Below, in pieces: positions 40,235 through 49,941 of a stretch of 64,000 bases of DNA; the first letter of the stretch is position 1; each line of letters opens with the position of its first letter. Both the position numbers and the translations under genes were made by a program. Under the pieces are notes generated by a model. It did not search any database, had not been told where the DNA came from, and saw only the letters and a program-made list of their open reading frames with translations. Origin of the DNA: DAOUBF01 sp034432795 (lineage in GTDB: Bacteria; Chloroflexota; Anaerolineae; DSLN01); contig DAOUBF010000013.1 in the NCBI GenBank assembly GCA_034432795.1, forward strand, positions 5,562 to 69,561. The letters run 5' to 3'.

Positions 40235-41617
40235 TCACTTGGGCATGGCCTTGAGCGCCTCATAGGCCGGGCGCGTCTTTGTCAGCGGATAGCTCGGCAG
40301 GGTGATCGCCCACCAGTACTGTTCCTGCTCCTCGGTCCAGTCGGGGTCGGCGATGTAGATCATGCTCATCAGGCCGATCCAGGGCGCCCAATGCTCCCTG
40401 GCCCACTCGTAGGCTTTGACCAGGTACTCGGCCTGCTGCTCCTCGGTGACCCTGAACCAGGAGTAGGCCGGGTGGATGGGGTCGGTCGTCCAGCCCATCT
40501 CCAGGATGGCGATCTGCTTGTCCCCCACGCCTTTCTCCACCATGATCTGGCGGATGTCCTCTACATGGCGGAAGGCGAAGAAGCGGTGACCGCCCCACTG
40601 GGGATTGGCGGCGACCTCGTCGGGGCTGACCCAGGGGGGCGCGGCGTAGCCCGGCGCGTTGAAGCCCAACAGGTCAAAGTAGCGCGCCGCGCCCGCGTCC
40701 AGCATCTCGCGGACGTAGCGGTCATCGGGGACGGCCACCGGCAGGTCTGTGCCGGTCGGCGCCAACCCGGCGGAGATAACCAGCGCGTTAGGGTCGGCCC
40801 GCTTGATATTCTCGTAGCACACCCGGAGCAGTTGCACGTACTCAGCAGCATTCGGGGGATAGCCTCCCCACTCGCGGCTCAAGTTCGGCTCGTTCCACAC
40901 CTGATAGGCCTGGATATAGCCCCGGTAACGGTCGGCGATGGCGAAGCAGAAGTCCCCAAAGTCTTGCAGGTTTTGGGGCGGCCCCTGGACCACATCGCCA
41001 CCCGCGTAGGCGCGCATGGCCCAGGGCGGCTCATGGTCAATGCGGGCCAGCAGCTTCAGCCCCTTCTCGGCCACCTGGCGCACGATCCGATCGGCGCGTG
41101 ACCAGTCAAACACGCCCTTCCCGGCGCCCTCAATGTCGCGCCAGGCCATGCCCTGCTTGACCCAGGAGAAGCCCATCTCCTTGATGAGATTCAAGTCACG
41201 GTCGGCGACCTCTGGCCGCCACCACAGAAAAGCCTGGATGCCGTACTCCGGCGACTTGAGCGGCAGGGTGGCCACGACGGTGGGGAAAGGCGTGGCTGTG
41301 GGCGTGGGCGTCTTCGTCGGCTTGCGCGTGGGGCCCGGTGTTCCGCCAGTCGGCGGCGCTGTCGCGTTGGAGGGCGGGGACACCACAGGAGTATTGGTCG
41401 GCGGTCGCAAGACGGTGGGCTGCGTGGGAGACACAGGGCTGTCCGGGCCACAGGCAGCCAGGGCCAGCAGCCCGATCAGCCCGACCAGGGCCAGCAACCA
41501 CACTCCCCTTCTGGAAAGCAGGCCCTCTTCCCCCTTGCGGGGGAAGGCTGGGGTGGGGGAGAGTTCCCTTCCCAGGTGGGAGAGCAGGAAGGGACGGGCG
41601 GGGAAGCGGTGATCCAT
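40235..41617 (-). CDS. clan GH-A glycoside hydrolase-like lipoprotein
   Basis: 460 aa. The (beta/alpha)8 domain (about 120-455) has IQAFLWWRPEVADRDLNLIK, the acid/base Glu in YQVWNEPNLSREWGG (about 242) and a candidate nucleophile Glu in IAILEMGWTTDPIHPAYS (about 372), as in GH5/GH39-like enzymes. The N-terminus is odd: a lipobox signal (GVWLLALVGLIGLLALAACG, Cys56) is preceded by ~38 residues, part of them (about 18-33) encoded by repeat family B. A Thr/Pro linker follows. Secreted polysaccharide or glycan hydrolase; substrate unknown. Confidence 0.82.
   Translation of the reverse strand: MDHRFPARPFLLSHLGRELSPTPAFPRKGEEGLLSRRGVWLLALVGLIGLLALAACGPDSPVSPTQPTVLRPPTNTPVVSPPSNATAPPTGGTPGPTRKPTKTPTPTATPFPTVVATLPLKSPEYGIQAFLWWRPEVADRDLNLIKEMGFSWVKQGMAWRDIEGAGKGVFDWSRADRIVRQVAEKGLKLLARIDHEPPWAMRAYAGGDVVQGPPQNLQDFGDFCFAIADRYRGYIQAYQVWNEPNLSREWGGYPPNAAEYVQLLRVCYENIKRADPNALVISAGLAPTGTDLPVAVPDDRYVREMLDAGAARYFDLLGFNAPGYAAPPWVSPDEVAANPQWGGHRFFAFRHVEDIRQIMVEKGVGDKQIAILEMGWTTDPIHPAYSWFRVTEEQQAEYLVKAYEWAREHWAPWIGLMSMIYIADPDWTEEQEQYWWAITLPSYPLTKTRPAYEALKAMPK
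41523..41572 (-). repeat. palindromic repeat family B in frame before signal peptide
   Basis: CCCTCTTCCCCCTTGCGGGG on the plus strand followed by a G-rich arm and GAGAG. In the glycosidase frame it encodes LSPTPAFPRKGEEG, placed between the start codon and the lipoprotein signal. Confidence 0.65.
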
Positions 41618-41734
41618 TTGAGCCTTTATTCTGATTCCTCCTTTCCTTCACCAGCGAAGGATAGCATTGCTCAGCGCATAGTTGCCCCCTCGGGGCGGTA
41701 TTTGAGAAATGTGACCTCAAGCAAACAGGCGCAG

Positions 41735-41740
41735 ATTATA
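41735..41740 (-). promoter_or_regulatory. candidate extended -10 promoter of glycosidase
   Basis: Minus-strand TGTTATAAT (TATAAT at 41740-41735) without a clear -35 box, about 120 nt before the ATG at 41617. Confidence 0.35.
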
Positions 41741-41805
41741 ACACAGATCGGAGATTACAGGTGGGGTAAGTCTAAACCCTTACCTCATATCCACCCCTCA
41801 CTTCA

Positions 41806-41884
41806 ACCCTCCCCCCTGGCGGGGGAGGGCTGGGGTGGGGGGTAACCAATCGGGTCATCTGCCCCAAATCTGATACACACCCCC
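41806..41884. repeat. composite repeat families B and C
   Basis: CCCTCCCCCCTGGCGGGGGAGGG-type palindrome (arms CCCTCCCCC and GGGGGAGGG), then the family C tail GTAACCAATCGGGTCATCTG and CCCCAAATCTGATACACACC. Just upstream of the M29 promoter. Confidence 0.65.
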
Positions 41885-41897
41885 TGGCCTCCGGCGG

Positions 41898-41927
41898 TTG
41901 GCACGCGCCCAGGGGAAATGTTATAAT
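41898..41927 (+). promoter_or_regulatory. sigma70-type promoter of M29 peptidase
   Basis: -35 TTGGCA (41898-41903), 18-bp spacer, -10 TATAAT (41922-41927). It contains the ATG at 41926, which supports the later start codon at 41968. Confidence 0.65.
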
Positions 41928-41967
41928 GCACCTCAAGAAAATCCCGTTTCAAAGAAAGGCAGATGAG

Positions 41968-43071
41968 ATGACCGATCCTCGGATTGAGAAGCTGGCCCAG
42001 GTGCTCGTCCAGTACTCTGCGCCGGTCCGCCCCGGTGACCTGGTGGCGATCCGCGCGAATGCGGTGGCCGCGCCGCTGATCCAGGCGCTGTACCGCGAGG
42101 TGCTCCGGGCAGGCGGCTATCCGCTCACCCAGATCACCGTCTCCGGCCTGAACGAAACCTTTTTCAAAGAGGCCAGCGACGCCCAGCTTGAGTTTGTCTC
42201 GCCTGTAGAGCGCCTGGTCACTGAGCAATACCAGGTGATCTACACCATCATGAGCGAGACGAATACCAAGGCGTTGACGAACATTGACCCGACGCGCCAG
42301 CGCCGCGCTCAGGTGGCCCGCCGTGCTCTGCGCGAGACATTCCTGCAACGTGCGGCCAGCGGTGAGCTGCGCTGGGCGTTGACACTCTACCCCACCGACG
42401 CTTATGCCCAGGATGCCGAGATGGCCCTGGACGAGTTCACCGAGTTTGTCTTCGGCGCCGGCCTGCTGGACGACCCCGACCCTGTGGCGCGCTGGCAGGA
42501 GATCTCCGCCCGGCAACAACGCCTGTGCGAGTGGCTGAAGGGCAAGCGCGAAATCCATGCCGTCGGCCCCCATGTGGACATGACCCTCTCCATTGAGGGC
42601 CGCACCTTCATCAACGCGGATGGCCGCCATAACTTCCCCGATGGCGAGATCTTCACCGGCCCGGTGGAGGATTCGGTCAACGGCTGGGTGGAGTTCACCT
42701 ATCCGGCGATCCACGACGGGCGCGAAGTAGAGGGCATCCGCCTGCGTTTTGAAAATGGCAGGGTGGTAGAGGCCTCGGCCAGGAAGAACCAGGACTACCT
42801 GCTGAAGATGCTGGATGCAGATGAAGGCGCCCGGCGGCTGGGCGAATGGGCCATTGCTACAAACCCCATGATCCAGCGCTTTACCCGCAATATCTTGTTT
42901 GACGAGAAGATCGGTGGGACGATCCACATGGCGTTGGGCGCCAGCTACCCTGAAACCGGCGGGCGCAACCAATCCGCCATCCACTGGGACATGATCTGCG
43001 ATATGCGCGAGGGCGGCGAGATCTACGTAGATGGCCAGCTCTTCTACCGGGCCGGCGAGTTCCTGGTCTAG
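41968..43071 (+). CDS. M29-family aminopeptidase
   Basis: 367 aa. Thermophilic aminopeptidase (AmpS/PepS/aminopeptidase T) family: MTDPRIEKLAQVLVQYSAPV, RPGDLVAIRANAVAAPLIQA, metal-site region NFPDGEIFTGPVEDSVNGWV, then LGEWAIATNP, IHMALGASYPETGG and AIHWDMICDM. Two-metal enzyme that removes N-terminal residues; cytoplasmic. Start at 41968 (AAAGG ahead, promoter -10 overlapping the earlier ATG). The gap after it (43072-43250) shows nothing. Confidence 0.93.
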   Translation: MTDPRIEKLAQVLVQYSAPVRPGDLVAIRANAVAAPLIQALYREVLRAGGYPLTQITVSGLNETFFKEASDAQLEFVSPVERLVTEQYQVIYTIMSETNTKALTNIDPTRQRRAQVARRALRETFLQRAASGELRWALTLYPTDAYAQDAEMALDEFTEFVFGAGLLDDPDPVARWQEISARQQRLCEWLKGKREIHAVGPHVDMTLSIEGRTFINADGRHNFPDGEIFTGPVEDSVNGWVEFTYPAIHDGREVEGIRLRFENGRVVEASARKNQDYLLKMLDADEGARRLGEWAIATNPMIQRFTRNILFDEKIGGTIHMALGASYPETGGRNQSAIHWDMICDMREGGEIYVDGQLFYRAGEFLV

Positions 43072-43250
43072 AGGCTGCGCCAGACCTCCACCCCATCCGG
43101 CGCGACGGGCAGAAACCTGGCTGGTGAGGGGGTATGGGCGCTGGTGGGCGTCAGCGTTATGTTAACAGCCATCAGCAGCCTCACCTTCGCTGCTCGCCGC
43201 CCTTTGCCAGAGCTATAAGCACCTATGGATCATCGCCGGGTTTCACCCCC

Positions 43251-43279
43251 TTGCCTCTTGTGTCCCTTCGTGGTATAAT
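43251..43279 (+). promoter_or_regulatory. sigma70-type promoter of nusA-infB operon
   Basis: -35 TTGCCT (43251-43256), 17-bp spacer, -10 TATAAT (43274-43279). Gives a leader of about 280 nt before nusA. Confidence 0.65.
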
Positions 43280-43315
43280 AACCCTGGTTTGGGTCAGTTG
43301 GATAGTAGCGGTTGA

Positions 43316-43342
43316 AGAAAAGTGGGACGCCCCCACTTTTCT
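43316..43342 (+). terminator. possible attenuator hairpin in nusA leader
   Basis: AGAAAAGTGGG (43316-43326), 5-nt loop, CCCACTTTTCT (43332-43342), an exact 11-bp stem about 30 nt after the expected transcript start. The GTGGG/CCCAC core followed by TTTTCT could act as a weak intrinsic terminator, which would suit autocontrol by NusA. Confidence 0.4.
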
Positions 43343-43355
43343 GCTATATGCGGAT

Positions 43356-43402
43356 AGAGGATAGATGATGGAGAACGGAAGGCAGACCTTCGTCTATCCT
43401 CT
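43356..43402 (+). repeat. 10-bp hairpin in nusA leader
   Basis: AGAGGATAGA (43356-43365) and TCTATCCTCT (43393-43402) are exact complements around a 27-nt loop containing GAACGGAAGGCAGACC; a likely diverged family A repeat. Confidence 0.5.
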
Positions 43403-43467
43403 TGTAAGGAGATTTGAGGATTCCATCACCCAATGAGGAGGGTGCCCGCGTGAGCGGGTGTGTGCGG

Positions 43468-43542
43468 CGATCGGCCTGGGCTGCCCGCCTCTTGTCACCG
43501 GCAAGAGGCCCGGTGGAGGCATGGGCGAGCACAGGCCGATCG
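43468..43542 (+). ncRNA. structured leader RNA upstream of nusA
   Basis: Outer stem CGATCGGCCTG (43468-43478) with CAGGCCGATCG (43532-43542); middle stem GC..GCCC (43480-43486) with GGGC..GC (43523-43530); inner stem GCCTCTTG (43487-43494) with CAAGAGGC (43502-43509), loop TCACCGG. The loop CACCGG can instead pair with CCGGTG (43510-43515), giving a competing hairpin. The outer stem ends just before the GTAGAGGA ribosome region of nusA. No known RNA family recognised. Confidence 0.5.
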
Positions 43543-43565
43543 GGGGGTAGAGGACCGGCACGGCG

Positions 43566-45437
43566 ATGAAAAGCGAGTTCATGCTTGCCTTCAATGAAAT
43601 CTGTGAATCGCGTCACCTGCCGAAGGACGTGGTCTTGGAGGCGCTACAACAAGCGCTCGTCTCCGCCTACAAGCGAAATATGAACATCGGCAATGCCCAG
43701 CGGGTGGAGGCGAAGATTGATCCGATCACCGGCCAGGCGCGCGTCTATGTGGAGAAGGAGGTCGTGGAGTCCGTCCACGACCCCAAAACCGAGGTCAGCC
43801 TGGCGGAGGCGCGCCGGATCGCAGGCCCCAACGTGGAGTTGGGCCAGATGATCATGGTGGAGAGCACACCGGCGGAGTTCGGGCGCATCGCGGCGCAGAC
43901 GGCCAAGCAGGTGATCCTGCAAAAAGTCCGCGAAGCCGAGCGCGAAAAGCTGTTTGACGATTTCAGCGACCGTGTCGGTGAGATCGTCAACGGCACGGTG
44001 CAGAGCGTGACCGCGCAGGCGATCACCGTGAGCCTGGGGCGCACCGAGGCCATTCTACCGCGCAATCAGCAGGTGCCAGGCGAGCGCTACAAGCCGCACG
44101 ATAAGATCCGGGTGTATATCCTGGAGGTGCGTAAGACCCCCAGGGGCCCGCAGATCATCGTGTCGCGCAGCCATCGCAACATGCTGCGCCGCCTGCTGGA
44201 ATACGAGGTGCCGGAGATTTACAACGGCGCAGTGGAGATCCGGGCCATCGCGCGCGAGGCCGGGCAGCGTTCCAAGGTCGCCGTCGCCGCCCTTCAGGAA
44301 GGGGTGGACCCGGTGGGCGCCTGTGTGGGCCTGCGCGGGGTGCGCATCCAGTCCCTGGTCAAGGAGCTGAATGACGAAAAGATTGACGTCATTCCCTGGA
44401 GCCCCGACCAGGCCACATTCATCGCCAAGGCGCTCTCGCCGGCCAAGGTGAACAGCGTCTTCCTGGACGACGACCCGGTGGAGGGCAAGACAGCGCTGGT
44501 GGTCGTGCCCGATGACCAGTTGTCGCTGGCCATTGGCCGCGAAGGGCAGAATGCCCGCCTGGCGGCCAAGTTGACCGGTTGGCGCATTGACATCAAGAGC
44601 CTGTCCGAGGCGGCCAGTGAGGCCATCGCCCGCGCTCAACGCCCGGAATTCGCCTGGCTGATGCAGCAGCACGCGGACATCGTGGCCGCGGCGCAGCAGG
44701 CGCTGGCGAAGAAGGCCGCCGACCGGCCGCTGAGCGGTGAGGACTACCAGGCCATGAACCGCATCGTCAACCTGGTGGAGAACGCAGTGATCGCCGCGCG
44801 CGAAGCCGAACGCCAGCGCCGCAAGGAGGCCCGCGCCGCGGCTCGCGCCACCGTGCCGCCACCGGCCTTTGAGATGCCGCTGGAGGCCCTCCAACTCCCG
44901 CTGCGCCTGCACACCTCGCTCACCGAGGGAGGTATCACCACGGTCGGGGCGCTCATGGAACGGCTGGCTCTGGATGAGGCCGAGCTGTTGACGCTGGATG
45001 GCATCGGACCGGAAGAGTTGAGTGAGATCAAGGCCAGACTGGCTCAGGTCAAGCTCCCCTCCAGGCCAGAGGAGCCAGCGGAGACAGGTAAAGGCGAGGC
45101 GGCTGCGCCACCGCCCGCCGCAGAAGCGGTCGCGGTGACTGCTGAGCCGCCGGTGGAGGCCGTGGCTGAACCGCTGGCGGTGGCTCCGCTGGAGGCCATG
45201 CCATCCTTGGGCGAAGCGCAGGCTGAGGAAGAGCAGGTGCCTGAATTCGCCGAGGGGTATGCGTTTCAGGAGCTTGAGCCGGAGGAGCGCCTGGAGCATG
45301 TGCTCACCAAAAAAGGCAAGAAGGCCAAGAAGAAGGGCCGCCAGCTTATCTTTGATGAGGAACTGGGGCGCATGGTGGCCAAGCGTGAGCGCAGGCCCGG
45401 TCGCCGCGGCGAGTGGGACGACTTTGACGAGGAGTAA
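43566..45437 (+). CDS. nusA: transcription termination/antitermination protein NusA
   Basis: 623 aa. N-terminal RNAP-binding domain (LPKDVVLEALQQALVSAYKR), S1 domain (about 135-200, GEIVNGTVQSVTAQAITVSL), KH1-KH2 (GACVGLRGVRIQSLVKELND, and LAIGREGQNARLAAKLTGWR). A helix-hairpin-helix domain follows (GGITTVGALMERLALDEAEL, LLTLDGIGPEELSEI). It then carries an Ala/Glu/Pro-rich acidic tail and a basic end (KKGKKAKKKGRQ), longer than usual. No rimP precedes it, unlike the common rimP-nusA order. First gene of the operon. Confidence 0.96.
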   Translation: MKSEFMLAFNEICESRHLPKDVVLEALQQALVSAYKRNMNIGNAQRVEAKIDPITGQARVYVEKEVVESVHDPKTEVSLAEARRIAGPNVELGQMIMVESTPAEFGRIAAQTAKQVILQKVREAEREKLFDDFSDRVGEIVNGTVQSVTAQAITVSLGRTEAILPRNQQVPGERYKPHDKIRVYILEVRKTPRGPQIIVSRSHRNMLRRLLEYEVPEIYNGAVEIRAIAREAGQRSKVAVAALQEGVDPVGACVGLRGVRIQSLVKELNDEKIDVIPWSPDQATFIAKALSPAKVNSVFLDDDPVEGKTALVVVPDDQLSLAIGREGQNARLAAKLTGWRIDIKSLSEAASEAIARAQRPEFAWLMQQHADIVAAAQQALAKKAADRPLSGEDYQAMNRIVNLVENAVIAAREAERQRRKEARAAARATVPPPAFEMPLEALQLPLRLHTSLTEGGITTVGALMERLALDEAELLTLDGIGPEELSEIKARLAQVKLPSRPEEPAETGKGEAAAPPPAAEAVAVTAEPPVEAVAEPLAVAPLEAMPSLGEAQAEEEQVPEFAEGYAFQELEPEERLEHVLTKKGKKAKKKGRQLIFDEELGRMVAKRERRPGRRGEWDDFDEE

Positions 45438-45446
45438 GGCAGGAAA

Positions 45447-45491
45447 CGTAAAACGTGAAACGCCCTGACAGGTGACGTTTCACGTTTTACG
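45447..45491. repeat. palindromic repeat family D, perfect 16-bp stem
   Basis: CGTAAAACGTGAAACG (45447-45462), 13-nt loop, CGTTTCACGTTTTACG (45476-45491). Lies between nusA and rnpM, 9 nt before the rnpM start. Shares its core with 32341-32376. Confidence 0.75.
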
Positions 45492-45500
45492 CGCTGGAAG

Positions 45501-45773
45501 ATGTCGCCGAAGCACATCCCGCTGCGTACCTGTATTGGCTGCGGCCAGGTAGAGCCGAAGCGGGCGATGGTGCGGATCGTCAGGACGCCGGACGCCGGAG
45601 TGCAGATCGATCCCACCGGCAAGCGTTCGGGGCGGGGCGCGTATCTCCATCCGCGTCTCGCCTGCTGGCAGAACGCCCTGAAGCGTGGCGCTGTCGAGCG
45701 AGCACTGGAAACGACGCTGACAACTGAAGAACGCAACCTACTGCAAGACTATATGGATCGGCTGGGGCAGTAG
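45501..45773 (+). CDS. rnpM: YlxR/RnpM family RNA-binding protein
   Basis: 90 aa, full length. Starts HIPLRTCIGCGQVEPKRAMV (the CxxC pair of the family) and has GRGAYLHPRLACWQNALKRG. YlxR/RnpM binds RNase P RNA and modulates tRNA maturation in Firmicutes; here the role is inferred from family and from its place between nusA and infB. Confidence 0.92.
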   Translation: MSPKHIPLRTCIGCGQVEPKRAMVRIVRTPDAGVQIDPTGKRSGRGAYLHPRLACWQNALKRGAVERALETTLTTEERNLLQDYMDRLGQ

Positions 45774-45829
45774 GCGGTGGTCGGTAGCCAGGGCGGTCTG
45801 ACTGCTGACCACTGGAAAGGAGGGAGCGT

Positions 45830-47610
<1,781 letters not shown>

Positions 47611-47614
<4 letters not shown>

Positions 47615-48000
47615 TGTCCAAGATCCGCCAGCAGCGCGTGGCCGAGGGGTTGCGCGCCGAGCTGATGGACCTGTTGCAGAACGAACTGCGCGACCCCCGA
47701 CTGAATCTGGTGACGATCACCGATGTGACCATTGACCGCGAATTGCGGCACGCCTCGGTGTTCGTCAGCGCCCTGGCTGGCCCGGAGGAGCAGCGGCAGA
47801 TCATGAAGGCGCTGGAAGGGGCTACCGGTTTCCTGCGCCGTGAGATCGCCCGTCGCATCCATCTGCGGGTCGTGCCAGAGTTGCGCTTCCGTTGGGACCC
47901 TAGCCTGGAGCGGGGGGAGCGCATCGGCCAGATTCTGGACCACCTAGAGATCCCACCTGAGGAGAACAGTGGGCACGGTACGGATTCAGGGCACGGATAG
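47611..48000 (+). CDS. rbfA: 30S ribosome-binding factor A
   Basis: 129 aa. KH-like RbfA fold: RQQRVAEGLRAELMDLLQNE, LRDPRLNLVTITDVTIDREL, HASVFVSALAG and RRIHLRVVPELRFRWDPSLE. Helps 16S rRNA 5'-end maturation. ATG 47611 overlaps the infB stop; a second ATG follows at 47614. The C-terminal tail is short and polar. Confidence 0.95.
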
Positions 48001-48005
48001 AGGCA

Positions 48006-48992
48006 TTGAAGGCAGCATTGCATGAGGCCACCGCGCTGATCCGCGCGGCGCAACGCCCACTCCTGGTCACCCACGTGGACCCCGACGGCGATGCCATCGG
48101 GTCGCTGCTGGGGCTGGGGTGGGCGTTGCGGCGCTTGGGGAAGTCCCCCACCCTGTGTTCCACCAGTGGGGTGCCCTCACGGTACGCCTTTCTGCCGGGG
48201 GCCGAGGAGGTCGTCACGCAGCCGGATACGGGCGCGGACCTGCTGATCAGCGTGGATTGCGCTGACATGGGGCGGCTAGGGCTGTCGGCGGAGGCCCTGG
48301 ATGCCCTGCGGACGAAGCCCTGGCTGAACCTGGACCACCACGTGACGAACACCACCTTCGCTACAGTGAACCTGATTGACACGGAAGCGGTGGCGACGGC
48401 GGAGGTAGTGCTGGACGTTGTGGATGCGTTGGGCGTGCCCCTGGATCAGGAGATCGTCACCTGCCTGCTGTGTGGCCTGGTCACCGATACCCTGGGCTTC
48501 CGCACGGCAAATGTCACGCCACGCGTGTTGGAGCGGGCGGCGCGGCTGATGCGGGCTGGAGCGCCATTAGCCCATATCATTGAGATGGCGCTCAACCGGC
48601 GTCCGTACTCCGGGCTGTGCATGTGGGCCGCCGGGCTGGGGACCATGCGGCTGGAGGACGGCATTATCTGGGCGCACCTGTCACGCCAGGCGCGGGCGAC
48701 ATGCGGCCCGGTGGCTGGCGCGGAGACCGGTCTGGTGAACTTCCTCCTGTCCGCTCAAGAGGCCGAGATCGCGGTCCTGTTCACCGAGCGCGAGGACGGA
48801 ACGGTGGATGTGAGTATGCGCGCCAAGCCTGGGCATGACATCTCCGCTGTGGCCACAGCGCTGAACGGCGGTGGCCATCCCCTCGCCGCCGGCTGCTCGC
48901 TGCCGGGGCCGTTGCCTGAGGTGGAAGCGCGGGTTCTCGGCCTGCTTAGAGCCTATTTGGAGCAGAGGAGAAGCTTAAGCTCAGGTTCCTAA
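48006..48992 (+). CDS. nrnA: DHH/DHHA1 bifunctional oligoribonuclease/pAp phosphatase
   Basis: 328 aa. DHH motifs: LLVTHVDPDGDAIGSLLGLG (20-39), LISVDCADMGRLG, LNLDHHVTNTTFA and CGLVTDTLGFRTANVTPRVL; DHHA1 domain ends ATALNGGGHPLAAGCSLPGP with the GGGH substrate loop. Degrades short RNAs (nanoRNA) and 3'-phosphoadenosine-5'-phosphate. The frame starts at a TTG (48006) 6 nt after rbfA with only AGAGG ahead, so the start is not certain. Confidence 0.9.
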   Translation: MKAALHEATALIRAAQRPLLVTHVDPDGDAIGSLLGLGWALRRLGKSPTLCSTSGVPSRYAFLPGAEEVVTQPDTGADLLISVDCADMGRLGLSAEALDALRTKPWLNLDHHVTNTTFATVNLIDTEAVATAEVVLDVVDALGVPLDQEIVTCLLCGLVTDTLGFRTANVTPRVLERAARLMRAGAPLAHIIEMALNRRPYSGLCMWAAGLGTMRLEDGIIWAHLSRQARATCGPVAGAETGLVNFLLSAQEAEIAVLFTEREDGTVDVSMRAKPGHDISAVATALNGGGHPLAAGCSLPGPLPEVEARVLGLLRAYLEQRRSLSSGS

Positions 48993-49002
48993 TGTATAAG
49001 AC

Positions 49003-49941
49003 GTGGATGGCATTATCGTCGTGAATAAGCCTGGTGGTGTGACCTCCCACGATGTGGTGGCGCGAGTGCGCCGCTGGAGTGGCATCCGCCGTGTGGGGCA
49101 CGCCGGGACACTGGACCCACTGGCGACCGGCGTGCTGGTGCTGTGTCTGGGCCAGGCCACGCGGTTGAGCGAATATCTCATGGCCTCACCCAAGCAGTAT
49201 CGGGCCACGATCCTGCTGGGCGTTGAGACAGACACGTATGACCGCGAGGGGAAGGTCGTGCGGCGTTCGCCGGTGAACGTCAGCCGCGCTCAGGTTGAGG
49301 CAGCTCTCGCGGAGTTCGTGGGCCGGATCGCCCAGGTGCCGCCCATGTACTCGGCCCTGAAGCGCCAGGGGACGCCGCTTTATCGGCTGGCGCGGCAGGG
49401 GCAGGAGGTGGAGCCCCAGGCACGGCCGGTGGAGATCTACACGCTCCAGCTTGTGGATTGGTCGCCGCCTCAACTCACAATAGAGGTCACCTGTTCGCCG
49501 GGGACGTATATCCGCTCGCTGGCGCACGACCTGGGCCAGCGGCTGGGGTGCGGCGCCCATTTGACCGCCCTCACCCGCCTGGCGAGCGGGGAGTTCCGCC
49601 TGGAGCAGGCCGTGACATTGGATGAATTGTCCACCGCCTTCGCCGAGGGGACCTGGCAACGCTATCTTTTGCCTATGGACACTGCGCTTCAGGGTCTGCC
49701 CGCGCTTCATTTGGATGCGAGCCAGGCAGCGCGCATCCGGCGGGGGATGTGGCTGCCTGCCGCGCCCGATCCGCCAGGCCCTCAGGCCCGCGCCTATGAT
49801 CCCGACGGGCATCTATTGGCTATCCTCAAGCGAAGCGAGGACGGCAGCCGCTGGCAGCCGGAGAAGGTCTTCCACACCTCGCTCAAAAATATCCCCCTGA
49901 GCGAAGCGAAGGGTCTCACTGATGGCCCAACACGTTTATGA
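49003..49941 (+). CDS. truB: tRNA pseudouridine(55) synthase
   Basis: 312 aa. GTG start (MDGIIVVNKPGGVTSHDVVA). Catalytic Asp38 in VGHAGTLDPLATGVLVLCLG; YRATILLGVETDTYDREGKV; PPMYSALKRQGTPLYRLARQ; GTYIRSLAHDLGQRLGCGAH; C-terminal PUA-like part (RIRRGMWLPA). Makes the T-loop pseudouridine. Its last 20 bases overlap ribF. Confidence 0.96.
   Translation: MDGIIVVNKPGGVTSHDVVARVRRWSGIRRVGHAGTLDPLATGVLVLCLGQATRLSEYLMASPKQYRATILLGVETDTYDREGKVVRRSPVNVSRAQVEAALAEFVGRIAQVPPMYSALKRQGTPLYRLARQGQEVEPQARPVEIYTLQLVDWSPPQLTIEVTCSPGTYIRSLAHDLGQRLGCGAHLTALTRLASGEFRLEQAVTLDELSTAFAEGTWQRYLLPMDTALQGLPALHLDASQAARIRRGMWLPAAPDPPGPQARAYDPDGHLLAILKRSEDGSRWQPEKVFHTSLKNIPLSEAKGLTDGPTRL

Noticed and set aside
41926..41928. 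ATG 41926 as the start of the M29 peptidase
   Set aside because: It lies within the -10 box of a good promoter; the later ATG at 41968 fits the family and has a ribosome site.
43495..43515. H-type pseudoknot in the nusA leader (loop CACCGG with CCGGTG)
   Set aside because: The connecting loops would be 1 and 0 nt across an 8-bp stem, which is not sterically possible; alternative pairing is kept instead.
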